From a bacterium (GTDB lineage: Bacteria > Electryoneota > RPQS01), in contig JADJCU010000001.1 of NCBI GenBank assembly GCA_016703065.1, positions 372,001-436,000 on the forward strand: a stretch of DNA of 64,000 nt. The letters run 5' to 3'. The first letter of the stretch is position 1. The number at the start of each line of letters is the position of its first letter. Positions 27,526-36,600 of the stretch are shown piece by piece. The notes beneath the pieces are model-generated. The model ran no database searches and was not told the origin of the DNA. It saw nothing but the letters and a program-made list of their open reading frames with translations. The position numbers and the translations under genes were made by a program.

Positions 27526-29993
27526 GGGCGCTCTGGTTTTTCAGGTGAGTAGGTCTCGATTTCGAGAGACTTGAAGCCGAGCTCAGAGTCGAACTCCAGC
27601 TCGAAGCGGCGGCGTTCGGGATCGTAGCTGACACGAGAATCCGCGAGCGTAATTTGCTCGTCGTTCAACCATATCTTGAGCGGCGCTTTTCCAAACTCGT
27701 GAATGATCGCGTGCAGTTTGCGATCCGCAGGTGTATGGCCGTCCGCGCGGACAATGCGCCGCAGCGAGAACGTTCCGATCTGCTCCGAATAGTAGTATTC
27801 AGTGCGGCGGAACCGGCCGTTCCGGGACGCATGACTCCGGCCGTCATCTTCGTAGAGCACTGCCGAAGACGATGGAAAGCCGTCCGTGGCGGCTGGAAGT
27901 CCGAAGACATTTACCGTGAGTTCGGCGATCGGGCGCTGATCGGCATACTGCTGCAGATCACGCCGGAACAGGATCGCGCCGTTGCGGAGGAACATGGGGA
28001 GCCAGTCTAAATGTGCGTCGACGATGATTTCTTGTTGACCTTCGTAGACTTTCTTTGTGTTCCAGTCGAGCCATTTGCCCTCCGGGAGATAGACTTTCTT
28101 GGTGTATTGACCGACTCTTGTCACAGGAGCAACAAGAATGTTCTCGCCGAGCATGAACTGCTGCTGATAGGCCCAGTCGTAGCATTTGGGATCGTTCTGA
28201 AATTCGTAGAATAGCGGACGCCAGATGGGTTCGCCGGTTTGACTCGATTGATAGAAGAGCGAATACAACGTTGGGAGAAGTTCGTAGCGAAACTTGATGA
28301 ACTTGCGGGCGATGGCTTCATTGTTTTCGCCGAAGGACCAGGGCTCCTTGTCATTGGAGCCGTAGTGGGAGTGGGTGCGGCAGAAGGGGGAGAGCGCGCC
28401 GACTTGCATCCAGCGGACGAAGAGTTCGGGGGATGGTGTGCCCATGAAGCCGCCGATATCCGTGCCGACGAAGGGTTGGCCTGAGAGACCCATGCCGAGC
28501 ATCAGGCGGATGCCGAGTTCCAAATGATCTTCGGAGGCAAGATTGTCACCGGTCCATGACGCGGCGTATCTTTGAATGCCTGCGAAGCCCGCGCGAGTCA
28601 AGATGAACGGGCGCTCGTAGGGAAAGTCTTTTAGCAAACCTTCGTAGGTTGCTTGGGCCATGTGCAGCGCATACAGGTTGTGCATTTTCTTGTGCGACGA
28701 GTTCAGACCGTTGTCGTGGAAGATCGTTTCCAGCGGAAAGGCTTGTCCCCAACAGGCGGGTTCGTTCATGTCGTTCCAGAAGCCGCGCACGCCTTGTTTG
28801 CGCATTTCGGCAACGTGTTTGCCCCACCAAATCCGCGTTTTGGGATGGGAGTAGTCCGGGAAGTAGGATTTGCCCGGCCAGACTTCGCCAACGTGCACGG
28901 TGTGATCGGGATAGCGCACGAAGTGATTTCCGGCGAGGCCTTCGTCGGCGATTTTGTAGCCCCATTCGGCCTTAACGCCCGGATCAATGATGGGGACGAT
29001 CTTGAAACCGTCTTTGTTCAAATCGGAGAGCAGTGTCTGCGGCTCAGGAAAGCGCGTCGAGTCCCACGTGAAGACGCGATAACCATCCATGTAGTGAATG
29101 TCCAGATAGATGACGTCACAAGGGATGTCTTTTTCGCGGAAGGTCTGGGCGAGACGGCGGACTTCAGTGTCGGGGAAATAGCTCCAGCGCGATTGCTGAT
29201 AGCCGAGTGCCCAAAGCGGCGGGAGATTCAACTTTCCGGTCAGATCCGAGAAGCGACGCACGACCTCTTTGATTGACGGGCCGTTGATGACGAAGTAGTC
29301 AAGAGGGCCGTCTTCAGCGGAGAAAGATGAATAGCGCTGTTGTCCGGCGCCGAAGTTGAAGCGCGACTTGCAGGAGTTGTTGAAGAAGATTCCGTAGGCA
29401 ACGCTATCGCGCAAGCCGATATAGAAAGGGATGCTCTGATAGAGCGGATCTGTGCTGTCGAGATAGCCGGGGATGTCACTATTCCACAAGACGAGTTCGC
29501 GGCCACGCTTGTCAAGGCCCCCTCCCTTTTCGCCCAAGCCGAAGAACTTCTCACCCGGAGCGAGCTGCTTCCACGTGCGGACTTCATTGCCGTCGAAGCC
29601 ATAGGCCATGGCGGGATCATCGGCGAGCAACGCGCGGCCAAAAGCATTGATGAAGATCACGTGAAGCGAGTCGTGGTCGACGGCGACCGTCAGGCGGTCC
29701 GACTTGATCAGCACGGCGGATGAAGTCTCTTCGCTTGTGAGTTCGACATCGCGGAGCAATAAAGAGTCCGCCAACAGAGCATCCGTGAGCAATGGCTCAG
29801 GATCCTCCGGGCGGACCAAAGTGATGCGAACGATATCAGACGTTATGAACTTGACTTCGAGCGTGACACCATCGGCACAGGTCACAACCGCACCGCGAGC
29901 TGTTTGAGTCGTCGAGGTAACGGGAGCGGCAAACCTGTAGTTTGCGCGAGCGGATGTGATTAAGAGGAAGACAAGGAGTAGCCTAAAAAGCAT
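27522..29993 (-). CDS. GH31 alpha-glucosidase, exported
   Basis: Starting at ATG 29993 gives an 823-residue protein with a signal peptide (MLFRLLLVFLLITSARA). An upstream in-frame extension to 30059 would bury that peptide, so it was not used. The family GH31 barrel carries the nucleophile D408 in GFWNDMNEP and the acid/base D483 in SWTGDNLAS. HSHYGSNDKEPW and the C-terminal beta-sandwich domains are also typical. It should remove terminal alpha-linked glucose from oligosaccharides in the periplasm. Coupling to the SSS symporter by an ATGA overlap suggests the glucose is imported at once. Alpha-xylosidase activity is an alternative within the family. Confidence 0.93.
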   Translation of the reverse strand: MLFRLLLVFLLITSARANYRFAAPVTSTTQTARGAVVTCADGVTLEVKFITSDIVRITLVRPEDPEPLLTDALLADSLLLRDVELTSEETSSAVLIKSDRLTVAVDHDSLHVIFINAFGRALLADDPAMAYGFDGNEVRTWKQLAPGEKFFGLGEKGGGLDKRGRELVLWNSDIPGYLDSTDPLYQSIPFYIGLRDSVAYGIFFNNSCKSRFNFGAGQQRYSSFSAEDGPLDYFVINGPSIKEVVRRFSDLTGKLNLPPLWALGYQQSRWSYFPDTEVRRLAQTFREKDIPCDVIYLDIHYMDGYRVFTWDSTRFPEPQTLLSDLNKDGFKIVPIIDPGVKAEWGYKIADEGLAGNHFVRYPDHTVHVGEVWPGKSYFPDYSHPKTRIWWGKHVAEMRKQGVRGFWNDMNEPACWGQAFPLETIFHDNGLNSSHKKMHNLYALHMAQATYEGLLKDFPYERPFILTRAGFAGIQRYAASWTGDNLASEDHLELGIRLMLGMGLSGQPFVGTDIGGFMGTPSPELFVRWMQVGALSPFCRTHSHYGSNDKEPWSFGENNEAIARKFIKFRYELLPTLYSLFYQSSQTGEPIWRPLFYEFQNDPKCYDWAYQQQFMLGENILVAPVTRVGQYTKKVYLPEGKWLDWNTKKVYEGQQEIIVDAHLDWLPMFLRNGAILFRRDLQQYADQRPIAELTVNVFGLPAATDGFPSSSAVLYEDDGRSHASRNGRFRRTEYYYSEQIGTFSLRRIVRADGHTPADRKLHAIIHEFGKAPLKIWLNDEQITLADSRVSYDPERRRFELEFDSELGFKSLEIETYSPEKPERP

Positions 29994-30101
29994 GTCCTGT
30001 GGTGGGGGCGAAGCGAATAGTCCGGTTCGTTCACAATATACGGAGAATGGCCGTGGCACTCAAGCCCGAGGCGCGTGCCTTTGGAATCACCACAACAAGT
30101 C

Positions 30102-30137
30102 AACCCCTTGTTAAGTTGTTTCTAAACAAGGGGTTTT
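30102..30137. terminator. intrinsic terminator, 11-bp stem
   Basis: AACCCCTTGTT (30102-30112) pairs perfectly with AACAAGGGGTT (30125-30135), with a T-run on the plus strand. It lies 37 bases beyond the end of the minus-strand gene 30174-32042 and upstream of the GH31 gene, separating the two minus-strand units. The minus-strand side is less T-rich. Confidence 0.75.
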
Positions 30138-30173
30138 AATAGTTGGCGCTGGTTTGCTGTGCGCTTGCGGATG

Positions 30174-32042
30174 TCAGGGAATCAGGCGGTGCACAGCTCG
30201 GCGGCGTTGCAGGTCTGGCATTGGCGCTACGGCACGCGCGGGCGGGTTATGCTCACCGATGACGCCGAAGTAGGCTAAGTCGGGCGCAAGGAGCAGGCAG
30301 CCGGGGCAGTGGAAAAATGTGTCGGCCACAGTGGCGAACTGAGATAGCGGAGAGAAGAGCAGATCAAGCGAACTGGAGCCGTAGAGGTTGTAGACATCGG
30401 CACCGGGAACTGTACTCCAGTGAAGCGAATAGCCCGTAGAGTTTGGATCATAGCTGATGACCAGATCGTCAACCGGTGCGGGCGTGTTGTGCAGCGGTTC
30501 GTCGGTGACGTGCGGCGTGGCAGGAATGAGATCAATGGCTACACGCTGATAGTAGACTTCGTTCAGCGTCCGTGTGCCTTCGTTCAAGAGCCACGTGCCA
30601 TTGTCGAAGTCGAGCTCCCAAGCGAGATGGAGATAGCCCTGCGCACCACTGTACGTCACGCGCTCGGCAACGGTGGCGTCGCGTTCGTTCATGCAGTCGC
30701 CCGCGACGCAGGGGTTCACGAGCGGAGTAGTTTGGGTGAGATTAGTACCGTCTGACCAGTGCGCGCCGTCGTCGATTGAGCGGGACACAAAGATGTCAGA
30801 ACCTGCGAGCGCGGAGTCAGATGCGGACCAGTTGTCCTGCGTGAACTTGCGATAGACGCAGTAGAGATCACCGGAAATTGGATCCACCGACAAACTTGGA
30901 CGACACACGTTGACGAATCCTTGGCCGGGCCTGTGCGTGCCTTCCGTCCAAGCGGACGCGACGGTGTGGAATTCGCCGGTGGCTTCATTCCATTGGAAGA
31001 TTCGGCTTAGGTAGTCCGATGTGCCGAATGTGGAGTCGGGCAGTTCCCAGAACGAACAGACCGTGAAGGCGAGCTGCAAATTGTCGTTGTCGTCGAAGAC
31101 GATGCTTAGGTCGCCGAAGGCGTGCTGCTCATCTTCGTCAGTGAAGTTGGTGAGGTTGACCGGAGCATTCCAGTTGACTCCGCCATCATCGGAGAGCATC
31201 AGCATCACATCGCTGTTCTGCTGAAGGATGTTGATCGCACCTTCTCGGAGTTTCGTGTAGGCAACGGCAATGCGTTGGGATTGGCGCGAGGCCGTGATAT
31301 CCGCACTCACCGCAATCGCGCTGTCGAGAAAGCGAAAGCCCTCGCCCATTACATTCATGGTTTGCCAGACGATTTCGAGGCCGTGACCATCGTCAAACGT
31401 GGGCGTACCGCGGGAGTAGTAGACAAGCATACCATTTGAATGCGAGTAACTGCTGACAACGTGAACAATTCCGTCGCCATCCAGCGCGACTTTGGGCCAG
31501 ATGGTGTTGCGAGTCCCAGCAGTGTCCGTAACGGGAACGGGTCCGGTTGCGGTAAATGCCCCGGCGCGTGGGTCAAAATCAATCGCGGCTTGTGTGAGCG
31601 CGGGGCCGCCGGTTGGGACGTGATGAAAGGCCGGGAAGGCCCAACCATTCGCGTCGGTTGCGACTGTGGCGAAGCCTGCTCGATTGACGGGGTTTACCTG
31701 CACGCCGGACGGCCATTGCATGCCTGAAATTCCAGGCATCCAGACATTGTAGTAGACGTGGCGGTTCGCATTGGTTATGTCAAGACCGTTGGTCCAGACG
31801 AGGTGCGCGTAGCCCGCGGAATCGATGGCGACCGTGCGCCCGGCGGTGGCATTGTGCTGCATGTCGTACCACGTTGTGCCCGCCTGATAGACGTCGCCCA
31901 ACGGGGTATCCAGCGGGGACAGTGGGTCGCGGGTCAGTTGCATCAGGGCGATGTTACTTGCCGCAGACCGGGTCTGTTGAGCGAGTGAATTCTCCAGCCA
32001 GAGCACCGATAGGATTGTCAGAAGGAAAACAAGCGAGCGCAT
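30174..32042 (-). CDS. secreted Asp-box (BNR/sialidase-fold) beta-propeller protein
   Basis: This 622-residue protein has a signal peptide (about 1-21, LENSLAQ) and blades with Asp-box-like motifs (SDDGGVNWNAPVNLT and SIDDGAHWSDGTNLT). Other repeats contain VAIDSAGYAHLVW and VALDGDGIVHVVSS. An FN3-like end (SLHWSTVPGADVYNLYG) follows. Sialidase catalytic arginines are not evident, so I read it as a propeller of unknown ligand rather than an enzyme. There is no T9SS tail. GAGGTG lies a few bases before the ATG. Related genomes often carry such proteins as surface or secreted propellers of unknown role. Confidence 0.7.
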   Translation of the reverse strand: MRSLVFLLTILSVLWLENSLAQQTRSAASNIALMQLTRDPLSPLDTPLGDVYQAGTTWYDMQHNATAGRTVAIDSAGYAHLVWTNGLDITNANRHVYYNVWMPGISGMQWPSGVQVNPVNRAGFATVATDANGWAFPAFHHVPTGGPALTQAAIDFDPRAGAFTATGPVPVTDTAGTRNTIWPKVALDGDGIVHVVSSYSHSNGMLVYYSRGTPTFDDGHGLEIVWQTMNVMGEGFRFLDSAIAVSADITASRQSQRIAVAYTKLREGAINILQQNSDVMLMLSDDGGVNWNAPVNLTNFTDEDEQHAFGDLSIVFDDNDNLQLAFTVCSFWELPDSTFGTSDYLSRIFQWNEATGEFHTVASAWTEGTHRPGQGFVNVCRPSLSVDPISGDLYCVYRKFTQDNWSASDSALAGSDIFVSRSIDDGAHWSDGTNLTQTTPLVNPCVAGDCMNERDATVAERVTYSGAQGYLHLAWELDFDNGTWLLNEGTRTLNEVYYQRVAIDLIPATPHVTDEPLHNTPAPVDDLVISYDPNSTGYSLHWSTVPGADVYNLYGSSSLDLLFSPLSQFATVADTFFHCPGCLLLAPDLAYFGVIGEHNPPARAVAPMPDLQRRRAVHRLIP

Positions 32043-32185
32043 TTCAACACCTCACATAAATTCGGGATTCTATCCATTAGTGAACTATACACAGAGCGAA
32101 GGAAACATGCAAGCATGTCGGGGAGCGAAAAACGTTTTGCACCTGATAAGGGTGCGGGCCGTGTGAATCACAACCGAATTGGCAA

Positions 32186-32722
32186 ATGAACTGCTCGCGG
32201 AGGCCGACGGTGGCGGCCAGTTCGAGTGAAGAGGTCCGCGCGCTTAGTGACACGGCCGAAGCGGTTCATCAGTTGAGCAAGGCGACGGCGATGAATGCCA
32301 AGCATGCAAATGAAGCAAAGGCGCTGGTCGATGAGGCGATGCGCAAGGTTCAGTTGGCCACAGAACGTACACTCAAAATGGACACTTCCATGGTGCAGAT
32401 TCGAGAAGCGTCAGGACAGACGTCTGCGATTGTCAAGACGATTGACGAGATCGCGTTTCAGACGAACCTGCTTGCCCTGAATGCCGCCGTAGAAGCGGCG
32501 CGCGCGGGCGAGTCGGGCAAGGGTTTCGCGGTGGTGGCCGAAGAGGTGCGGAATCTTGCCCAGCGGGGCGCGGAGTCGATCAAGCGCGTATCGGAATCAA
32601 ATTCCCATTCACGTGATCGCACGGCCGCAGCGGCGGAGCGGTTGTCTGCTCAGGCAGAATCGCTGCGCGCAAATGTGCAAGACTTGATGATCCTAATCGA
32701 GGGCTGCAAGGGCAACAAATAG
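32186..32722 (+). pseudogene. methyl-accepting chemotaxis protein fragment
   Basis: The 178-codon frame contains the highly conserved signalling hairpin of chemoreceptors (IDEIAFQTNLLALNAAVEAA, then RAGESGKGFAVVAEEVRNLA). It has only a short coiled-coil stretch before the hairpin and a shortened end (AAAAERLSAQAESLRANVQDL) after it. Sensor domain, membrane segments, HAMP and most of the second adaptation helix are missing. The helix after the hairpin joins the terminal helix almost directly, which suggests an internal deletion. No ribosome site precedes the ATG. I infer a decayed receptor; a short cytoplasmic receptor is less likely. No other chemotaxis gene is in the window. Confidence 0.6.
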
Positions 32723-32741
32723 CGGCAAGACTTGCAGAAAT

Positions 32742-32776
32742 AAAAACAGGGCACCCGGGGGGAGTGTCCTGTTTTT
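32742..32776. terminator. bidirectional intrinsic terminator
   Basis: AAAAACAGG (32742-32750) pairs with CCTGTTTTT (32768-32776), extended inward by CAC/GTG. The A and T tracts on both sides suit termination in both directions. It lies between the plus-strand chemoreceptor fragment and the convergent cohesin-like gene. Confidence 0.85.
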
Positions 32777-32812
32777 GTTATGTGCGCGAGGGAAACTGAG
32801 TGTTTGAGCGAG

Positions 32813-33544
32813 TTATTGGCCCTGAGCGCGGACGTGGTAGAGGTGCTCATCGCCGCTTGATGTGGAATCCGTGAACGTGGGCAGTGGTGTCGAGCCGATG
32901 ACGGCGAAGGGCAGATCGGTTGGCATCACCTCGCTGCGCCAGACTTCGTACAAGGGCGGAATGAGCAGACCGCGACCCAGAGTGTCGAGCATAACGGGCT
33001 TCCAACGTAAGGCAACGCCGTTGGGAACCCAAACGATAGTCAGGCTGTCCGGGGCTTGCGGGACGCGCTCACAGGCAAGGACGGTCGCTCCAGTCAGGGT
33101 TGAGGGTGGAAGGCTACCGGTGGCTGACACGAGGAAGGGGTTGAAGGGCGGATAGATGCCCCAGTCGTTGCAGCCAGTCACACGGAAGCGCGCCTGAAAC
33201 AGCTCGCCTGGACCGGCCCAGAAGTCCGTGCCGAAGACCGTGGCGCTGACCTCCAGACGATTTGGTTGAATCGGAATATGATCGAAGAAGTTGAACTGCA
33301 GGCCAACGCGACCGGCGATCAACGTTCCCGCAGTGGGAGGGGCGATCAGGTCAACATGATTGGTATCGTAGGCGAGATAGACCGTGTAGCCGCGCAGAAG
33401 TTCAGACGGGCCGATCATGCAGGAAACCGTGACGGTGTCGCCTCCGTTGCTGAACAGCGAATCCGGGGTAAGAAAAAGCTGATAGGGTTGCGCAAAGGCG
33501 ACCCTAGTGGTCAGCAGCAGAAGCAAGGCAAGTGTTTTTGTCAT
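32813..33544 (-). CDS. small secreted cohesin-like protein
   Basis: ATG 33544 gives 243 residues with a signal peptide (MTKTLALLLLLTTRVAFAQ). An upstream in-frame ATG at 33562 adds six residues that spoil the peptide. Residues about 20-145 resemble a cohesin-type jelly roll (TPDSLFSNGGDTVTVSCMIG, GYTVYLAYDTNHVDLI, GPGELFQARFRV). An FN3-like domain follows (VALRWKPVML, YEVWRSE). No dockerin or sorting tail is present. Cohesin folds bind dockerin-like partners in cellulosomes, but here the partner and role are unknown. A candidate partner, the dockerin-like segment of the next gene, lies nearby. Confidence 0.65.
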   Translation of the reverse strand: MTKTLALLLLLTTRVAFAQPYQLFLTPDSLFSNGGDTVTVSCMIGPSELLRGYTVYLAYDTNHVDLIAPPTAGTLIAGRVGLQFNFFDHIPIQPNRLEVSATVFGTDFWAGPGELFQARFRVTGCNDWGIYPPFNPFLVSATGSLPPSTLTGATVLACERVPQAPDSLTIVWVPNGVALRWKPVMLDTLGRGLLIPPLYEVWRSEVMPTDLPFAVIGSTPLPTFTDSTSSGDEHLYHVRAQGQ

Positions 33545-33561
33545 GACGATAATATACGCCA

Positions 33562-33595
33562 CACCCCGCCGCCTCGCAAGTGAGACGGCGGGGTG
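33562..33595 (-). terminator. GC-rich terminator after the beta-helix gene
   Basis: CACCCCGCCG (33562-33571) pairs perfectly with CGGCGGGGTG (33586-33595), and CTC/GAG pairs further inside. It lies 37 bases downstream of the end of the minus-strand gene at 33633. It lacks a good T-run, so efficiency is uncertain, but position and stem strength fit. Confidence 0.6.
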
Positions 33596-33632
33596 CAGAC
33601 GATTAAGTGTTAACCCTTGCGGGTCAGACGAG

Positions 33633-36600
33633 TTACCTTGCGAGCATCATTTTGCGTGCAGTGACGAAGTTTCCGGCAGAGATACGGTAAACATACACAC
33701 CGGAGCCGACCATACTGCCCGTGTTGTCACGGCCGTCCCAATTCACGCGGTGGATTCCGGCAAGCATCGGCTGGCTGACCAGCGTGCGCACCTCCTGACC
33801 GAGCATGTTGTAGATCGTCAGAGCGACGAGCGACGGTTCGGCGAGGCTGAACGGAATTGACGTTTCAGGGTTGAACGGGTTCGGGTAGTTCTGACCGAGT
33901 GAGAACTCGGCGGGCACAATTGCCGTGTTGCGCAGCGAAAGCGTCGAACTTGCGCCGTCAATCACTGTGGCGATTCCGTCGGCCATGTGCGTGCCGAAGA
34001 GTTCGAGTTCGGTGATGCCGATGGACTCGGAGATCCAACGGAATTCGATCATGGCCAGCGTCGCATCGTCCGCAATTGTGGCACCGTCACCCATAGCGGC
34101 GGCGGCGATGACGACTGAGCCATCGAGGTCGCGGGCGTGGTTCCACGGCAGGCCGCCGTTGACCACAACACCACCCGCGGTGACGGAAACGACTTCGAGC
34201 ACGTCGCTGTTGTACTTCAACTGCGTTTCGAGAGCTTTCAACACGCCGGTACCGTTGCCAGTCAGATTGACCACGACGTTCAACGTGGCATCGGCGGAGT
34301 TGATCTCCTCGGTGAGCAACGTCGCCGTGAGGGACGGAGTCTCATCAAGGTTTGAGAAGGCCACCGGCGGAAGAGCCGGGACCGAGAAGGTGTTTGCGCC
34401 GACAACTCCGAAATTGAAGCTGAACGGTACAAGGTCGGAGAAGTTGATCAGGCTATCGGGATCGGGTTGACCCTTACCGATGCCGTTCTCAGCATTTTCC
34501 GGGCCGATGTCGTAGAAGTTCGGAGTGGGGCCACCCGCTACGGCAGTCGACGTGAAGTAGACAGCGGACAAGAGAGACAGATCAGGCCCAAGAACTGTTC
34601 CTGCGTCAGGGTCGCCTACATAGACGTCCCGCGAATAGTCGCCGAGCCAGTAGTTGGTGGCGCGATCGGCATTCACATTGAGTGTGTAGCCACCCGTTGC
34701 AACCGACCAGTTACCACCGGCATCCTGAATGTAAGTGACGTAACGATAGATGTCGCGATCTTCGCTGTCGTCGATCCAAGACGCGTCTTCATCTTCCCAG
34801 AAGACGTTGCCGGGACCGCCATGCGTGTTGTTGCCCTTGCCGTTCACGCCACTATATAGAGTGGACGTGGAGTTCGGACCAACTTGCGCGGCAATCATGG
34901 TGTATCCCGCAGGCGGATAGCTGGTCGGGTAGTTCGTGGCATTGGCGAGGTTCGACCAGAGCGCGTTCGCATAGAGCGGATACTCGGTCGTGTAGTTGCT
35001 GCGCCAAATTTCGGCCTTAACTGCTTGCGTTGCGTTGTAGTTCCACGACCAGTTCAGCCAAACGCCCAGGTCGGTCGGACGTGCGTTAAAGGATGTGAAG
35101 GTATTGCCCGGGTCGACAACGTCGAGGCAGATCGTGAAGGAGCTCGTGGCGCAGTTACCTGCGCAGTCACAGACTTCGAGGTCGAAGGTGTAGCTTGAGC
35201 CGTTGGCCGTATCGGGAGTCTCCAACATGATCCATGTCCAGAGTGCCGCAATTGTGGACGCATCGGGGTAGTTGGCGACGAGGTCGAGCGGAAGAGACAT
35301 CGGAGTGCCGCCGTTGTAGCTGATTTCGAACGTACCCGGTGCGGCGTAGCAGCCCGCGGGAAGGGCATTGGAATTCAGTACGGTGTTGATGTCGAGATAG
35401 TCATCAAGATACGCGCCACCATATTGCGAACTCGCCGGATCGTCGTTGTAGCAGAAGCTCGACGTATTCCCAACGGTGATGTCGGGTGCGTCCGTGTCTT
35501 TCGTGAGATTCGCAGCAAGTGAGATGACTTCGTTGCACTCATTGTCTACTGCGACAACTTCAAGCGTGTTGCAGCCTTCGTTCAGCCAGCCCCAGATAGT
35601 CGAGGCTTCGGCAGCGCTCGGGAAGGATGCGTTGGTGTAGTCGCCGACCAACACCGTGTTGAATAGCGATATTTGCTGTGCGTTGTTGCCGTTCACGCGA
35701 ACGTAACCCGAAGCCAATTGCGAATTGGGAGCGAGGCCGCGAGTGACGGTGACGGTGAAGAGGTTCTCGTACGCAGTTGACGTGCGATAGCCCGAGCAGG
35801 CCGGAGCAGATGTGTAACCGATTGATGCGCCCGGGTCCTCACAGTCGAAGTAGATGGACGCAGTGCCCAGCAGATAGGCGTTCGTCTGCGGTCCACTGAT
35901 GTTGTAGAATACAGAAGAGTAGCCGCCGATGACAAATTCGTCGCCGTCCGTAGCGCCGCCTTCATATTTCAGCGGAATGCACGCGACGTACTTGGTGCCG
36001 TCACCGTTGCTGTACGGAGGTGACCATTGAAGATTGATCTCAAGCGTATCCACGGCGATACGGCGACCCGCGGCGAACACGAGGTTCGGTGCGACGTTTA
36101 CGCCGGGCATGACGCTGTGATAGCCATTGCCAAGCGGCCAATCGGCGTCGAGCGGAGTCGGGAGTTTGAGGAAGACTTGGCCATTTATGAAGCCCACTTG
36201 ATCAAACGTCAAATAGAGCGTGTCCATCGCGCAGGCGAGTTCACAGCCGATGTAGTCGCTCGTGACGATCATGTCGACATTCGAGCAGGCGGCAGGATTC
36301 GGATTGTAATCTACGTTGGTACCGCCGTCGACTTGGTACGTCGCCGGGAAACCTGCGTTGGTCGTGAAGTCGGAATAACAGTTGGCGTTCCAGGTGTGGC
36401 CCGTGGTGTTGTCGTAGTTGGCCGTGGCGCCGATAGTGTTGTTGGTCACGGAGCCTGCCGAGATAGTTCCACCAAAAGCGGTGAGGTCAACGCCATAAGT
36501 CCATCCGGCAACTGTGCAGTTGTTCACGGTGATCGTGAGGTCGCCTCCGGATGAATAAGCAAGGATGCCCGTACTCACCGCGGCATTCGTACCGATAACG

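Noticed and set aside
30174..32042. Sialidase assignment for the Asp-box protein
   Set aside because: Asp boxes are present, but the arginine triad and catalytic Tyr/Glu pattern of sialidases were not recognised.
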